Assembly: GCF_008085905.1 (NCBI RefSeq)
Contig: NZ_VSFF01000021.1
Span: forward strand, 1 to 64,000
DNA from: Actinomadura syzygii
Lineage (GTDB): Bacteria > Actinomycetota > Actinomycetes > Streptosporangiales > Streptosporangiaceae
Direction of reading: 5' to 3'
DNA: 64,000 nucleotides
Part shown: in pieces, positions 17,858 to 26,953 of the stretch
Numbering within the stretch: the stretch's first letter is position 1
Layout of the letters: each line of letters opens with the position of its first letter
The notes under the pieces: model-generated
Databases searched by the model: none
The model's input: only the letters and a program-made list of their open reading frames with translations
What the model was told of the DNA's origin: nothing
Translations under genes and position numbers: made by a program

Positions 17858-18720
17858 GCGGCATGCTCCTTCGCCGTTCCGATGGTCTTGGCGGTCCCGG
17901 GGTCGAGGGCGTCCCGCAGCGCGTCGCCGAGGAAGTTGAAGGCCAGGACGATCGTCAGGATCGCCAGTCCCGGGAACACCCCGATCCACCAGCTGTCGAA
18001 CTGCAGGGTGCCGTCCGCGACCATCGAGCCCCATTCCGCGATCGGCGGCTTCGCGCCTAGGCCGAGGAAGGAAAGGCCAGACAACAGCAGGGTGGCGTTG
18101 CCGATGTCGAGGGCCGTGAGCACCAGCAGCGGCCCGAGCACGCCGGGGAGGACGTCGACGCGCAACGATCGCCAGGCGGAGAAGCCGAGTAGCCGACCGC
18201 TGAGGATGTACTCCTGGGATCGAAGGCCTAGCACCAGTCCGCGGGCCACCCTGGCGAACGGCGGCCATGCGACCAGGAGGATGGCGAGGACGGCGTTCTG
18301 GAGGCTGGCGCCCAGCGCCGCGGCGATCACCAGGGCGAGGATGACCGTGGGGAAGGCGAGGACGAGGTCTGCGACCCGCATGATCACCTCGTCCACCCGC
18401 CGCCCGAAGTAGCCCGCGAAGCCCCCCAGCACCCCGCCGACGAACAGGGACAGCGCCACCACGGTCAGCGAGAGCGGGATCGACACCCGCGCGCCGTACA
18501 GCACACGGCTCAGGATGTCCCGCCCGAGGGCGTCGGTTCCGAACCAGTGCCCCCGGCCGGGCCCGGCCAACCGGGGCAGGCTCTGAGCCAGAGGGTCGTG
18601 CGGGGCGAGCAGCGGAGCCGCGAGGCCGGCCAGCAGCCAGAGGAGGGCGACGCCGCTGCCGATGAGCGTCAAGGGCCTGCGGCAAGCCGGGGGCAGGCGT
18701 TTGAGGAGACGGAGGTTCAC
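17854..18720 (-). CDS. Peptide ABC transporter permease (DppC/OppC type)
   Basis: This 288-residue inner-membrane permease has an N-terminal helix (LTLIGSGVALLWLLAGLAAP), the DppC signature HWFGTDALGRDILSR, and further helices ending before a conserved FNFLGDALRDALDP tail. The GTG at 18720 overlaps the previous stop (GTGA). With the DppB-type protein it forms the transmembrane channel. Confidence 0.92.
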   Translation of the reverse strand: MNLRLLKRLPPACRRPLTLIGSGVALLWLLAGLAAPLLAPHDPLAQSLPRLAGPGRGHWFGTDALGRDILSRVLYGARVSIPLSLTVVALSLFVGGVLGGFAGYFGRRVDEVIMRVADLVLAFPTVILALVIAAALGASLQNAVLAILLVAWPPFARVARGLVLGLRSQEYILSGRLLGFSAWRSLRVDVLPGVLGPLLVLTALDIGNATLLLSGLSFLGLGAKPPIAEWGSMVADGTLQFDSWWIGVFPGLAILTIVLAFNFLGDALRDALDPGTAKTIGTAKEHAA

Positions 18721-19802
18721 TGGACCCTCGCCCTCGGGTCGATCACGCCGTACAAGACGTCCACCGCCAGATTGACGAAGAGATAGATGGTGCCGATCAC
18801 CAGCCCGACGCCCATTACCGCGGGCAGGTCGAACGTCGTCGCGCTGCGGAAGGCGTACCCGCCAAGACCAGGCCAGGCGAAGATCGACTCCACCAGTACG
18901 GTGCCCGACAGCAAAGCGCCGAAGGCGAGCCCGGCCACAGTGATGACCGGCACCAGCGCTCCGCGCAGGACGTAGTGCACCAGAACGGTCCGCTCGGGCA
19001 GTCCTTTGGCCCGCGCGGACCGCACGTAATCCTGGCTCAGCACTTCCAAAACCGCGGACCTCGTGAACCTGGTCAGAAGGCCCACCGTGTGGGCGGTCAG
19101 CACTAGCGCGGGCAAGATCAGATGGCTGACCGCGTTCCAGAACGTGAACCACTGCCCGGCGAGGACCGCGTCGACCGTGTACAGGCCCGTGACGTTCGCC
19201 GGTGCGGTCACACCGGGATCCAGTCGGCCGCTGCCCGCGGCCCAGCCGAGCTGGTCGAAGAAGACGTAGAACGCGACCAGCGCGAGCCAGAAGGTGGGCA
19301 TCGAGACGAAGAGCAGGCTGAGCACTCGCAGCACGTGGTCGCCGAGCCGGTTCCGGTGGAGCGCGGAGACGACGCCAGAGGCCACCCCCACCAGCAGCGA
19401 CAGCAGGATCGCGAGCGCGGCGAGCTCCATGGTCGCCGGGACCGCGGCGCGCAGATCGGTCAGCACGGGCTGATGGCTCTGCTGGGACTGGCCGAGATCA
19501 CCTCGCGCCAGATCCTCCAGGTACCTGGCGTACTGGATTGGGAGCGGCTGGTCGAGGCCGTGCTGGCGCCTGTATTCGGCGACGGCGGCGGGGTCGCTGC
19601 TGGCCTGCTCGCCGAGGTTGGCGGTGGCGGGGTCACCAGGGACCAGGTTGGTCAGCACGAACGTCACCAGCGTGACCCCCACGGCGAGCAGGAGCGCGAC
19701 GCCGGCCCGTCGGCAGAGGAACCGGACGAGCGGACGACGGTGCCGGGATGCGGATCCCGATCGCCGCCGCCTCGCCCGGTCAGCGCTAGCTGGTGCGGAC
19801 AT
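18717..19802 (-). CDS. Peptide ABC transporter permease (DppB/OppB type)
   Basis: The protein has about 361 residues with six predicted helices; the first is GVALLLAVGVTLVTFVLTNL, followed by the family hallmark PGDPA and a YGVIDPRARV C-terminus. Several in-frame starts exist; the ATG at 19802 (17-nt overlap with the binding-protein gene) or 19811 are both reasonable, and neither has a strong ribosome binding site, so translational coupling is likely. The basic N-terminus of about 30 residues is longer than usual. Confidence 0.9.
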   Translation of the reverse strand: MSAPASADRARRRRSGSASRHRRPLVRFLCRRAGVALLLAVGVTLVTFVLTNLVPGDPATANLGEQASSDPAAVAEYRRQHGLDQPLPIQYARYLEDLARGDLGQSQQSHQPVLTDLRAAVPATMELAALAILLSLLVGVASGVVSALHRNRLGDHVLRVLSLLFVSMPTFWLALVAFYVFFDQLGWAAGSGRLDPGVTAPANVTGLYTVDAVLAGQWFTFWNAVSHLILPALVLTAHTVGLLTRFTRSAVLEVLSQDYVRSARAKGLPERTVLVHYVLRGALVPVITVAGLAFGALLSGTVLVESIFAWPGLGGYAFRSATTFDLPAVMGVGLVIGTIYLFVNLAVDVLYGVIDPRARVQ

Positions 19803-21366
19803 CTGCGACATCGATCGTCCAAACCGGGTTGTACTCCACACCGGCGACCGAGGCGGCCGTGACCGTGATCCGGCTTGGCTGGATCAGCGAGACGAACGGG
19901 CCCGAGGCGTTGAGCCTGCGCTGGATCTCTTTGTACGCGGCGTTGCGCTCCTCGCTCTTGGTGACCAGACGGGCCTTCTCCACGAGGGGGTCGAGTTCGG
20001 CGTCGGCGCTCGCCTTCCAGCCCGCGCGCAGGCCGACCAGGTTGCCGGGCAGGAAGACCAGGTAGTCACTCGGGTCCGGGTAGTCCGGGCTCCACTTCCA
20101 CAGGCCCATCTGGTTCTTCCCGGCGCGGTACTTGTCCAGTTCGGTGGCGCTCGGCCCCGGGGCGAGGTCTACGGTGATGCCGATCTCCTTCAGCTGGGCT
20201 TGAATACGCTCGGCCAGCGGTTGAAGGGTCAGGCCGCCGACTGCCGTGTCATTGGCGTAGCTCAGCGTCACCTTCGGGTGCTTCAGGCCGCCGGCGGCGA
20301 GTGCGGCCCTCGCGCCCTCCAGATCACGACCGGTGGCCTCGGAAGGGGGCAGCGAGCCGACGAATGTCGACGGGATGATCCCGGCGGGCTGGGTGGCGCC
20401 CTTGCCGGCGAGCTGGAGCAGACCCTGGTAGTCGATGCCCTTGCGCACCGCCTCGTTGAACTTCGGGTCGGCGGTGACGCCGCCGACGCTCTCGTCCTGG
20501 TTGAGAAGCAGAAAGACTACGTCCGAGGAGGTCTGGCTGAGCACCTTTACGCCGCCGGTCAGCCGTTGCACCTGGTCGGAACTGAGGTTCAGAGCGATCT
20601 GGCTGTCGCCGCGCTGAACGTTGAGCTTCTGGGTCGGTGTCTGGACGTTGCGGAGGATGACCTTGTCGTACGTGGGATCGTCGGGCCCGGTGTACTTGGA
20701 GTTCTTCTGTAGGACGACCTGCGTGGTGGTGCTGTAGGCGGTCAGTGTGTACGGGCCGGAGCCGGAGGAGTGTCTGTTGAGGTATGGCTCCGCCTTGTCC
20801 GCGCTCGTCTCCGTGCCGCCGTGCGCTCTGACGACCTTGCTGTTGAGAATCCCGAGCGAGGGGTTGGCCAGGATGAACGGCAGCGCGAGATTTGGTTCCT
20901 TCGAGGTCAGCGTGACCGTCGAGGCGTCGTTCTTGGTGATCGTCACTCCTTTCAGCAGGAACGAGGGGTTGCCCTTGAGTCCGATCACCCGGTTGAGGGA
21001 GAAGACCACGTCATCGGCCGTGACCGGGCTGCCATCGGAGAACGTGCCGCCACGTAGACGCAGCGTGAGCGTCTTTCTGTCCTTGGACTGCTCGTAGGTG
21101 GCGAGGTCCGGCACCGGCTTTGTGACGTCGCCGCCCTTGAACGTCAGCAACGTCTGGTAGATCGCCTTGCCGATCGTCTGTCCCGTCGGCTCGAACTGAC
21201 GCCCCGGATCGGCGCTCTTGAGGTTGAACGTGGTGTCGATCACCAGGATTCTGCCGCCGGATGCGGAGTCGGCAGTGGACCCGGCACAGGCGCTCAGGGA
21301 CAGCACCGCCGCGCTACAGGCGGCCAGGGACGCGACCAGTGACGGTCTAGTGAGGAAGCTGGGCAT
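19786..21366 (-). CDS. Peptide ABC transporter substrate-binding lipoprotein
   Basis: This 526-residue family-5 extracellular solute-binding protein begins with a lipoprotein signal (SLAACSAAVLSLSACAGS; lipobox LSAC). The mature part contains the family motifs GGTFSDGSPVTADDVVFSL and GLWKWSPDYPDPSDYL. The ATG at 21366 is preferred over the upstream one because GGAG lies 8 nt before it and the signal peptide starts there. It captures peptides or similar solutes outside the membrane and opens the five-gene transporter operon that ends with the DUF885 peptidase. Confidence 0.9.
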   Translation of the reverse strand: MPSFLTRPSLVASLAACSAAVLSLSACAGSTADSASGGRILVIDTTFNLKSADPGRQFEPTGQTIGKAIYQTLLTFKGGDVTKPVPDLATYEQSKDRKTLTLRLRGGTFSDGSPVTADDVVFSLNRVIGLKGNPSFLLKGVTITKNDASTVTLTSKEPNLALPFILANPSLGILNSKVVRAHGGTETSADKAEPYLNRHSSGSGPYTLTAYSTTTQVVLQKNSKYTGPDDPTYDKVILRNVQTPTQKLNVQRGDSQIALNLSSDQVQRLTGGVKVLSQTSSDVVFLLLNQDESVGGVTADPKFNEAVRKGIDYQGLLQLAGKGATQPAGIIPSTFVGSLPPSEATGRDLEGARAALAAGGLKHPKVTLSYANDTAVGGLTLQPLAERIQAQLKEIGITVDLAPGPSATELDKYRAGKNQMGLWKWSPDYPDPSDYLVFLPGNLVGLRAGWKASADAELDPLVEKARLVTKSEERNAAYKEIQRRLNASGPFVSLIQPSRITVTAASVAGVEYNPVWTIDVADVRTS

Positions 21367-21396
21367 GTACGGCTCCGAACTTGGGGGTGGGAACAC

Positions 21397-21905
21397 CTCT
21401 ACGGTGCGCTGACCCTACTATTGGTTCACCCACATGTCCACGATCTGATGAGTATTGGTATCCAAGGAGCCCAATATCCGATCTGGCTCGCCTCGCTACA
21501 GCAAGGGCCCTTCTCCGTCACGGCGCCGCAGACCACCTGGTGCCAGGAGGTTGACCGGTAGTGAAACCCGTATCGAGCGCCGCGGCGACCGCAACCTTGA
21601 GGAGTGATTCTCCCGCATCACACAGCAAGACTGGACTCCCAAGTAAACCAATCATCGATCGCCAACCGCCTTTGCAGTCGCTTCGGTCTGTCTAGGCGAA
21701 GCCGAACTGCCCACCGCGCAGGGCCCCGGCTGGAGCACGGCCCGCACAGGGTGCCCTATCCGCCCAGCGGCGGATAGCGGCTGGTTCTGGGATCACCAGC
21801 CCGATTCGCGAGCGAATACGGCCCGTCGAGGGGTGGTGTGCCCCGTGTTCAGTGGGGTCGGCTTACTGGAATCCTCATGTCTTTGATCATGAGGAGAGAC
21901 ACAGG
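21397..21905. other. Intergenic region between importer and IS3 remnant
   Basis: Apart from the candidate operator at 21455-21465 I see no gene here. CCTCATG and CATGAGG at 21875-21893 form an inverted repeat just before the transposase start, possibly part of the insertion-sequence left end. Confidence 0.4.
21455..21465. promoter_or_regulatory. Candidate GntR-type operator before the peptide importer
   Basis: TTGGTATCCAA is a palindrome about 90 nt upstream of the binding-protein start. It resembles classical FadR/VanR-type operators (TTGGTATACCAA-like) and the palindrome before the GntR gene at 11532-11546. That regulator is encoded 10 kb away in the same catabolic island and is the obvious candidate to bind it. 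Confidence 0.4.
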
Positions 21906-22396
21906 ATGCCCAGGACCTATCCCCCCGGAGTTCCGTCCGCAGGGTGCTGGACTTGGTCAAGGCCGGAAGACCGGTGCGACAGGTCGCAGCGGACCTGCAG
22001 ATGCCCAGCCAGACCATCTACGTATGCCTCAAGCAGGACCACATCGACGCCGGGCCGGAGCCGGGGCTGACCTCGGCCGACCAGGCGGAGCTCGCGCCTG
22101 CCCGGCGCCGGATCGCGCAGCTGGAGACCGAGCTCGAGGTGACCCGGCGGGCGATCGAGCTGGTGAAGCAGGCGGCGCCCCAAAAGACGCTTCGAAGCCA
22201 TCAAGGTGATGGTCGGCCAGGGGCTTCCCATCAAGGTGTGCTGCCGGGTGCTGGGCGTGCCGGAGTCGGGGTTCCACATGTGGCGCAAGCGCCCGCCGTC
22301 ACCGCGAGCGATCCGACACGCCTGGCTCACCGAGCAGATCCGACATGTGCACGCCGACTCCCGCGGCACCTACTGCGGCAAGCGCGTTCACGTAGG
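21906..22396 (+). mobile_element. IS3-family element, 5' part only, with frameshifts
   Basis: OrfA starts at ATG 21906 (MPRTYPP) and continues as LDLVKAGRPVRQVAADLQMP and AQLETELEVTRRAIELVKQA, an IS3 HTH plus coiled coil. Two single-base insertions (in the C-run near 21920 and the G-run near 21939) break its frame. OrfB follows in a shifted frame (MVGQGLPIKVCCRVLGV, RHAWLTEQIRHVHADSRGTY) but ends at about 22390, before the DDE core. The element is a dead, 3'-truncated copy abutting the 3' end of the activase gene. Confidence 0.8.
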
Positions 22397-22421
22397 TAGC
22401 GGGGCACTGTTCGGGGCGTGG

Positions 22422-23192
22422 TCAGCGGCTGTCGATGCCGTGGGCGCGGAAGCGGGCGTGGACGTGTTCGAGGAGTTGCGCGGTGGCCGGTGGAGTGTCG
22501 GCGAGCGGGAAGGGGATGCCGAGGCGTTGGTACTTGGGGACGCCGAGACGGTGGAAGGGCAGCACGTCGACGTGTTCGACGTTGGGCAGGGTGGCGACGA
22601 AGGACGCGAGGGCGTCGACTTCGTCGTCGCGGTCGTTGCGGCCGGGGACGAGGACGTACCGGACCCAGGTCGGCCGGTCCAGGGCGGCGAGGCGTCGGGC
22701 GAACCGCAGCGTCGGGTCGACCTCGCCGCCGGTCAGGGCCCGGTAGGTCCGGGGGTTCCACGCCTTGATGTCGAGGAGGACGACGCCCGTATCGGCGAGC
22801 AGGGCGTCGCTCGCGCGGTCGCCGAGGTTCCCGGATGTGTCGAGCGCGGTGTGCAGGCCGAGCCTGCGGCAGCGGCGCAGCAGTTCGCCGGTGAAGGCGG
22901 GCTGGAGCAGCGGCTCGCCGCCGCTGATCGTGACTCCTCCGCCCGCGACCTCGATGAAGCGGCAGTACTTGCCGATCTCGGTCATCAACTCGTCCACGGT
23001 GATCCGGCGGCTGTCGCGCATTCGCCAGGTCTCGGGGTTCTGGCAGTACAGGCAGCGCAGCGGGCAGCCGCCGGTGAAGACGACGAACCGGGTTCCGGAG
23101 CCGTCCACCCCGGTGGAGATGTCCCAGGAGTGGACGGCGCCGGTGAGTGCGGTGGACGTCCCATTTGGACGGTCGGTGGTCTGCGTGGTCAT
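22422..23192 (-). CDS. pflA: Glycyl-radical-enzyme activase (pyruvate formate-lyase activase type)
   Basis: This 256-residue radical SAM protein has the cluster motif CPLRCLYCQNPETW (CxxxCxxC) near residue 45, GGGVTISGGEPLLQP, and the DIKAWNPRTY segment typical of PflA-type activases, which use SAM and a 4Fe-4S cluster to install the glycyl radical. The ATG at 23192 has GGAGGTGAAG upstream. No glycyl-radical enzyme gene is present on either side, and the 3' side is occupied by a truncated IS3 copy, so the partner is elsewhere or was lost. Confidence 0.85.
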   Translation of the reverse strand: MTTQTTDRPNGTSTALTGAVHSWDISTGVDGSGTRFVVFTGGCPLRCLYCQNPETWRMRDSRRITVDELMTEIGKYCRFIEVAGGGVTISGGEPLLQPAFTGELLRRCRRLGLHTALDTSGNLGDRASDALLADTGVVLLDIKAWNPRTYRALTGGEVDPTLRFARRLAALDRPTWVRYVLVPGRNDRDDEVDALASFVATLPNVEHVDVLPFHRLGVPKYQRLGIPFPLADTPPATAQLLEHVHARFRAHGIDSR

Positions 23193-23597
23193 CGGTGTCG
23201 CTTCACCTCCGAAGATCCCCGGGTACTCCACGGCCAGGACACACGGTTGACCAAGAAGAAATCTATGACTCGAAGTCTTGGTCTCCTTCTGCCTGTTGCT
23301 GTCAACCGTCTCCGTGGATGGTCGCGGGCCGTGCTTCGTCACCCCTGCCGGGATATGCCTCTTCACCTGCGCGTCTGGCAGGTGTGATGCCGCTGTGCGC
23401 CCTGTTGGATCCGGTGTTCTGGGATCGCGCGGCGGCAATGTGGAGGGTTGCTAGGGGCCGGCCCTTCGGCGAGCGGCTCCAAAGATCGGCGTGGCGGAGC
23501 TTTGCGCACCGTGGCCCTGGTCGGCGCGCCTAAAAGACTACTCTCGGTAGCACTGGAATGCTCTCCGTGATCGAGTCATCTTCTTCTGGGGGGGGTC
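23193..23597. other. Intergenic region
   Basis: This 405-bp divergent interval contains the ribosome binding site of the activase gene and the G-rich leader of the exonuclease gene. No gene, and no remnant of a glycyl-radical enzyme C-terminus, is recognisable. Confidence 0.5.
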
Positions 23598-24662
23598 GTG
23601 TCCGGAACCGTTCCCGGGGCGCCGTTGACGTTCGGCCGTGGATTCAAGGAGTCGGCCGAGGTCAGAGTGGAGCGTCTCACTCTGGTGGAGGTGATGGACG
23701 CCTGGCGCGGCCACACTGGGCCGCTCGCCGCGCACTTGGCCGCGCTCCGACAGATCGCGTCGCAGGTGGCGGCCTCACCCGGTCCGTTGCTGCAGCTGCG
23801 AGTGTTTCCCGCGCACGCGGAGGCTCTCATCGCGCTGGTCGGTATGGCCGAAACCAGCGTCCTGGCCGGATGCCCTGGCGCCACCCGGCGAGAGCGCCGC
23901 AGCAAGGCAGACCCGTCGCAGCGCCGTCAGCTGCGTCGACTGTCGGTGCTGCGCAAGCAGATGCAGCGGTTGGTGTTCACCTTGTCCAGCGGGGCTCCGT
24001 TTTGTCTGGGCGGCATCGACGGTCCCGGCGGGCAGGACACGCTCCCCGACGCGGTGTTCGCGGTGATTGATTGTGAGACCAGCGGATTCTCCCCAGCCAA
24101 GGGAGACGCTATGCTAGAGCTGGCGATCGTGCTGGCCGACGCCCACGGCGATATCCTGGCCGAGTGGGAAACGCTGCTGAATCCATGCGGTCCGGTGGGG
24201 GCCGAGTGGGTGCACGGCATCACCGCTGAGATGGTCTCTGGGGCGCCAACCTTCGCCCAAGTCACAGACGAGGTCGGTAAGCACCTGGCGAGCCGGGTCA
24301 TCGTTGCGCACAACGCGTCGTTCGACCTGCGGTTCCTTCGAGACGTCGCGCAACGGTACGTTCGGCCCGAGCAGCCGTGGGAGCCGCCGGTGCTGTGCAC
24401 CCAGCAGCTCGCTCGTGAGTTCTTCCCACACGGGGTCCGCAAGCTCGCCGACTGCTGTGCACATGCGGGAATCAGCCTGACCGACGCGCACACCGCGCTG
24501 GCTGATGCACGCGCCACGACCCGGCTCCTGAAGTACTACATCCAGGAGAGCGGCTTGAGCTGGGCCGCCGAAATACAGCGCGCTGAAGAGATCCCGCCCT
24601 GGCCGGTATCCGAGGTTGCGCAGCGTCCGACCGTGCCGCGGCCGCGCCGCAACATCGATTGA
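23598..24662 (+). CDS. DnaQ-type DEDDh 3'-5' exonuclease with N-terminal extension
   Basis: The 354-residue protein has a C-terminal exonuclease domain from about residue 153: motif I FAVIDCETSG (D158, E160), motif II HNASFDLRFL (about 231-240) and motif III with DAHTALADARAT (about 290-301), so the DEDDh site is complete. The first 150 residues are helical, contain a basic RERRSKADPSQRRQLRRL stretch, and match nothing I recognise. The GTG at 23598 follows a G-run. It probably degrades or proofreads DNA or RNA ends. It is followed by two uncharacterised genes on the same strand. Confidence 0.82.
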   Translation: MSGTVPGAPLTFGRGFKESAEVRVERLTLVEVMDAWRGHTGPLAAHLAALRQIASQVAASPGPLLQLRVFPAHAEALIALVGMAETSVLAGCPGATRRERRSKADPSQRRQLRRLSVLRKQMQRLVFTLSSGAPFCLGGIDGPGGQDTLPDAVFAVIDCETSGFSPAKGDAMLELAIVLADAHGDILAEWETLLNPCGPVGAEWVHGITAEMVSGAPTFAQVTDEVGKHLASRVIVAHNASFDLRFLRDVAQRYVRPEQPWEPPVLCTQQLAREFFPHGVRKLADCCAHAGISLTDAHTALADARATTRLLKYYIQESGLSWAAEIQRAEEIPPWPVSEVAQRPTVPRPRRNID

Positions 24663-24935
24663 GTCACTGGTGCACGAGATCCCCTTGTTGGAGATGGAAC
24701 ACCAACCGGCGGCGCAGCCGTCCCCCAGCGAGGCAGAGGCCGCCCGAACGCCGGGCGGGAGCTGGACGCGCGTACAGCTCGCCGCTTGGGGTGTGCCGTG
24801 GCCGCCACGGCGGGGCTGGCGGAAAAGGGCTTCGCGTCCAGTGGGAAGTCGGAGCAGTAGGGGCTCCGGACGGACTCCCCGGTCGACGCCCCGTCGGCCG
24901 GACCGTGCCGGGCCCGAACCTGATCAACAGGGACG

Positions 24936-26432
24936 ATGATCGTGAGTGATGTAGTCGAATCAGGCACCGACGAGTTGGACATGTTCGTGCCGCTGGTCAC
25001 TTCGATCCCCGGGGTGGCCCCCGAGCTTGTTCGGATCGCCGAGCAGTACTGGGACCTGGTCGATATCGACGCCGACATCGGACCTCGGTGGCAGTACGGC
25101 GTCAGAGAGATCGATACCGCCGGGTGGGGACGGCGGCTCCATGTCATCGCCGCCGCCGGGGCCCGCGCCACGCTGACTGACATCGCGTGTCCAGAATGTG
25201 ATCAGCCGCTCCGGCTCCGGACACGCACCGACCTGGCGACCCTCGTCACTGGCGGAAGAGCCTCCTGCGTGGACTGCGATCCGCGGATGGGCGAGGCCAT
25301 CGACTTGATCCTCGATCCCGCGCGTGCCGTTAAGCGCGCCCGTGCGTACGAGCGCGAATCGCTGCAGCGCGCGCAGTCCGAGGCCCGCTGCCAGTGGATC
25401 GACCGCTGCGATGAGATCATCGCCACGTGCCACCCGGTGACGCTGGTCGAAGACTTTCCGGGCCCGGCGGCTCTGCGGACCGAGCTCGCCGTGCTCGCGT
25501 TCCTACGCTACGCCCCTAGCCAGGGTCCGCTGACACCTCTAGTGCACTGGCAGCAACACCTGCATCCCGACATTGCGCAGGAGACCGTGCTGCTGGGTGA
25601 TGCGGTAGCCACTGGGTTGCTGGGAATTCACCCGGACTCACCGCCGGACGCTTTTGTGTGGAAGCAGTCCTACGATGAGGCACTGCGCGCCGCCAACGGA
25701 GACCTGGTCGCACTCGCCCACCCGGCCTTGACCAGCCATTACTATCCCGCTCGGGCGGTCTTCTATGCCCGGCACGGAACCAGCACGGCAACTGCGCTGG
25801 CCAACACTGACGAATGGTTGGCCTGCTGGCTCGCCCACCCCGACCGGATGAAGATCGAACAGGAACGGGCCGAACTCCTCGACGTCGCCGGCGAGCTGAT
25901 GGCCGACGAAGCCGTCCGGTTCTTTAACATGCAGCTGGAACGGCACCATCTTCCGCCAACGCCAGCCAACCATCGGCGACGCCTCCACGATGCCCTACAG
26001 AAGGCGGCCCTGCACCGAACGCTCGGCCAACTGTTCTCTCTGGGATATCGCGCCGCCCGCAACGCCGCCGCTTCCGCTCAAGAACATCAACGCGCACCGC
26101 TCGCGAACATGAGCACCCACGGAGTAAACCGCTTTGAAGGCGACGCGCACCGCGCCGCAGCAGAGCCCGACTGGCGGATCAACGGGTTTCCCACGCTTTA
26201 CGGCATGGAACTCGCCGCAATGACCCGCACCCTGTTTCTGACCGTGCTTGACCTCAACCCTCTGAGTACCAGCGGTACGGAGATCGCACGGATCGTGACG
26301 GCAGACTCTGCCCCGCCCGTCGACCAGGACCATGCGCCCAGCCAGCAACAACCGCGCCCCGGTGACATCCCCGCACCGCGCGCCCCTGACGACCAGCCTG
26401 CTAACGCCTCAACAACCGCGAACCGATCTTGA
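24936..26432 (+). CDS. Uncharacterised zinc-ribbon protein
   Basis: The product has about 498 residues and an N-terminal Cys4 knuckle pair (CPECD at 85-89 and CVDCD at 111-115) that should bind zinc. The remainder is helical and acidic with many Trp and His, ending in a disordered Pro/Gln/Ala-rich tail. Translation may instead start at GTG 24942, which is better placed relative to AGGGAC. The downstream ATG overlaps its stop by one base, showing coupling. I do not recognise the family. Position between an exonuclease and a small basic protein suggests nucleic-acid work. Confidence 0.65.
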   Translation: MIVSDVVESGTDELDMFVPLVTSIPGVAPELVRIAEQYWDLVDIDADIGPRWQYGVREIDTAGWGRRLHVIAAAGARATLTDIACPECDQPLRLRTRTDLATLVTGGRASCVDCDPRMGEAIDLILDPARAVKRARAYERESLQRAQSEARCQWIDRCDEIIATCHPVTLVEDFPGPAALRTELAVLAFLRYAPSQGPLTPLVHWQQHLHPDIAQETVLLGDAVATGLLGIHPDSPPDAFVWKQSYDEALRAANGDLVALAHPALTSHYYPARAVFYARHGTSTATALANTDEWLACWLAHPDRMKIEQERAELLDVAGELMADEAVRFFNMQLERHHLPPTPANHRRRLHDALQKAALHRTLGQLFSLGYRAARNAAASAQEHQRAPLANMSTHGVNRFEGDAHRAAAEPDWRINGFPTLYGMELAAMTRTLFLTVLDLNPLSTSGTEIARIVTADSAPPVDQDHAPSQQQPRPGDIPAPRAPDDQPANASTTANRS

Positions 26433-26953
26433 TGCACCAGGACGACAACCCTCCTGCGACCCAGCGCTGCCTGGAACACCGCGCCGAGATCAACGCGCTG
26501 CGCAAGACCCGGCCCGCTTGCCCACACGGCGCGTTCGTCCAGTTGTGCCCAATGTGCCGAGGAACACGCCCGGCTGTAGACCCGGTCATCGCCGAGATCA
26601 AGCGCCGGAAAGCCCAGGACACAGTGGCAAGATCGCCGCACCGGTCGCCGTCGCGTGTACTCACGCGACGGCAAGACGCAACGGGCGCGTTCCAACCAGT
26701 TGGCCCAGCCCGGCCACCGAAGGGCCCCCGTATTACTGACCCGGAGCCGGTACCGCTGTCGGGTGAACAGTTGCGCCACGAACTCGCTCTGGCACGCATC
26801 CGGGGCGATTGGCTGACCGTACAGCAGTTGGAGGCAGGCGAAACACTGCGGCGATGGAGCGTAGAGCAGGACCGCGCCCGAAGGGTTGGCCCCACCCGGC
26901 CACCGCGCACACGTCCTCGTCCGACCGAACCCCTCGCCGAGGGCATGCCCTAG
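26432..26953 (+). CDS. Uncharacterised small basic protein with a Cys/His knuckle
   Basis: This 173-residue protein begins at an ATG sharing its A with the previous stop (TGATG). It contains CLEHRAEINALRKTRPACPHG followed by LCPMC, a possible Cys/His zinc site at residues about 13-42. A basic Pro/Arg-rich linker and a helix (SGEQLRHELALARIRGDWLT) follow. No family is recognised. It is probably a partner of the preceding protein. Confidence 0.6.
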   Translation: MHQDDNPPATQRCLEHRAEINALRKTRPACPHGAFVQLCPMCRGTRPAVDPVIAEIKRRKAQDTVARSPHRSPSRVLTRRQDATGAFQPVGPARPPKGPRITDPEPVPLSGEQLRHELALARIRGDWLTVQQLEAGETLRRWSVEQDRARRVGPTRPPRTRPRPTEPLAEGMP

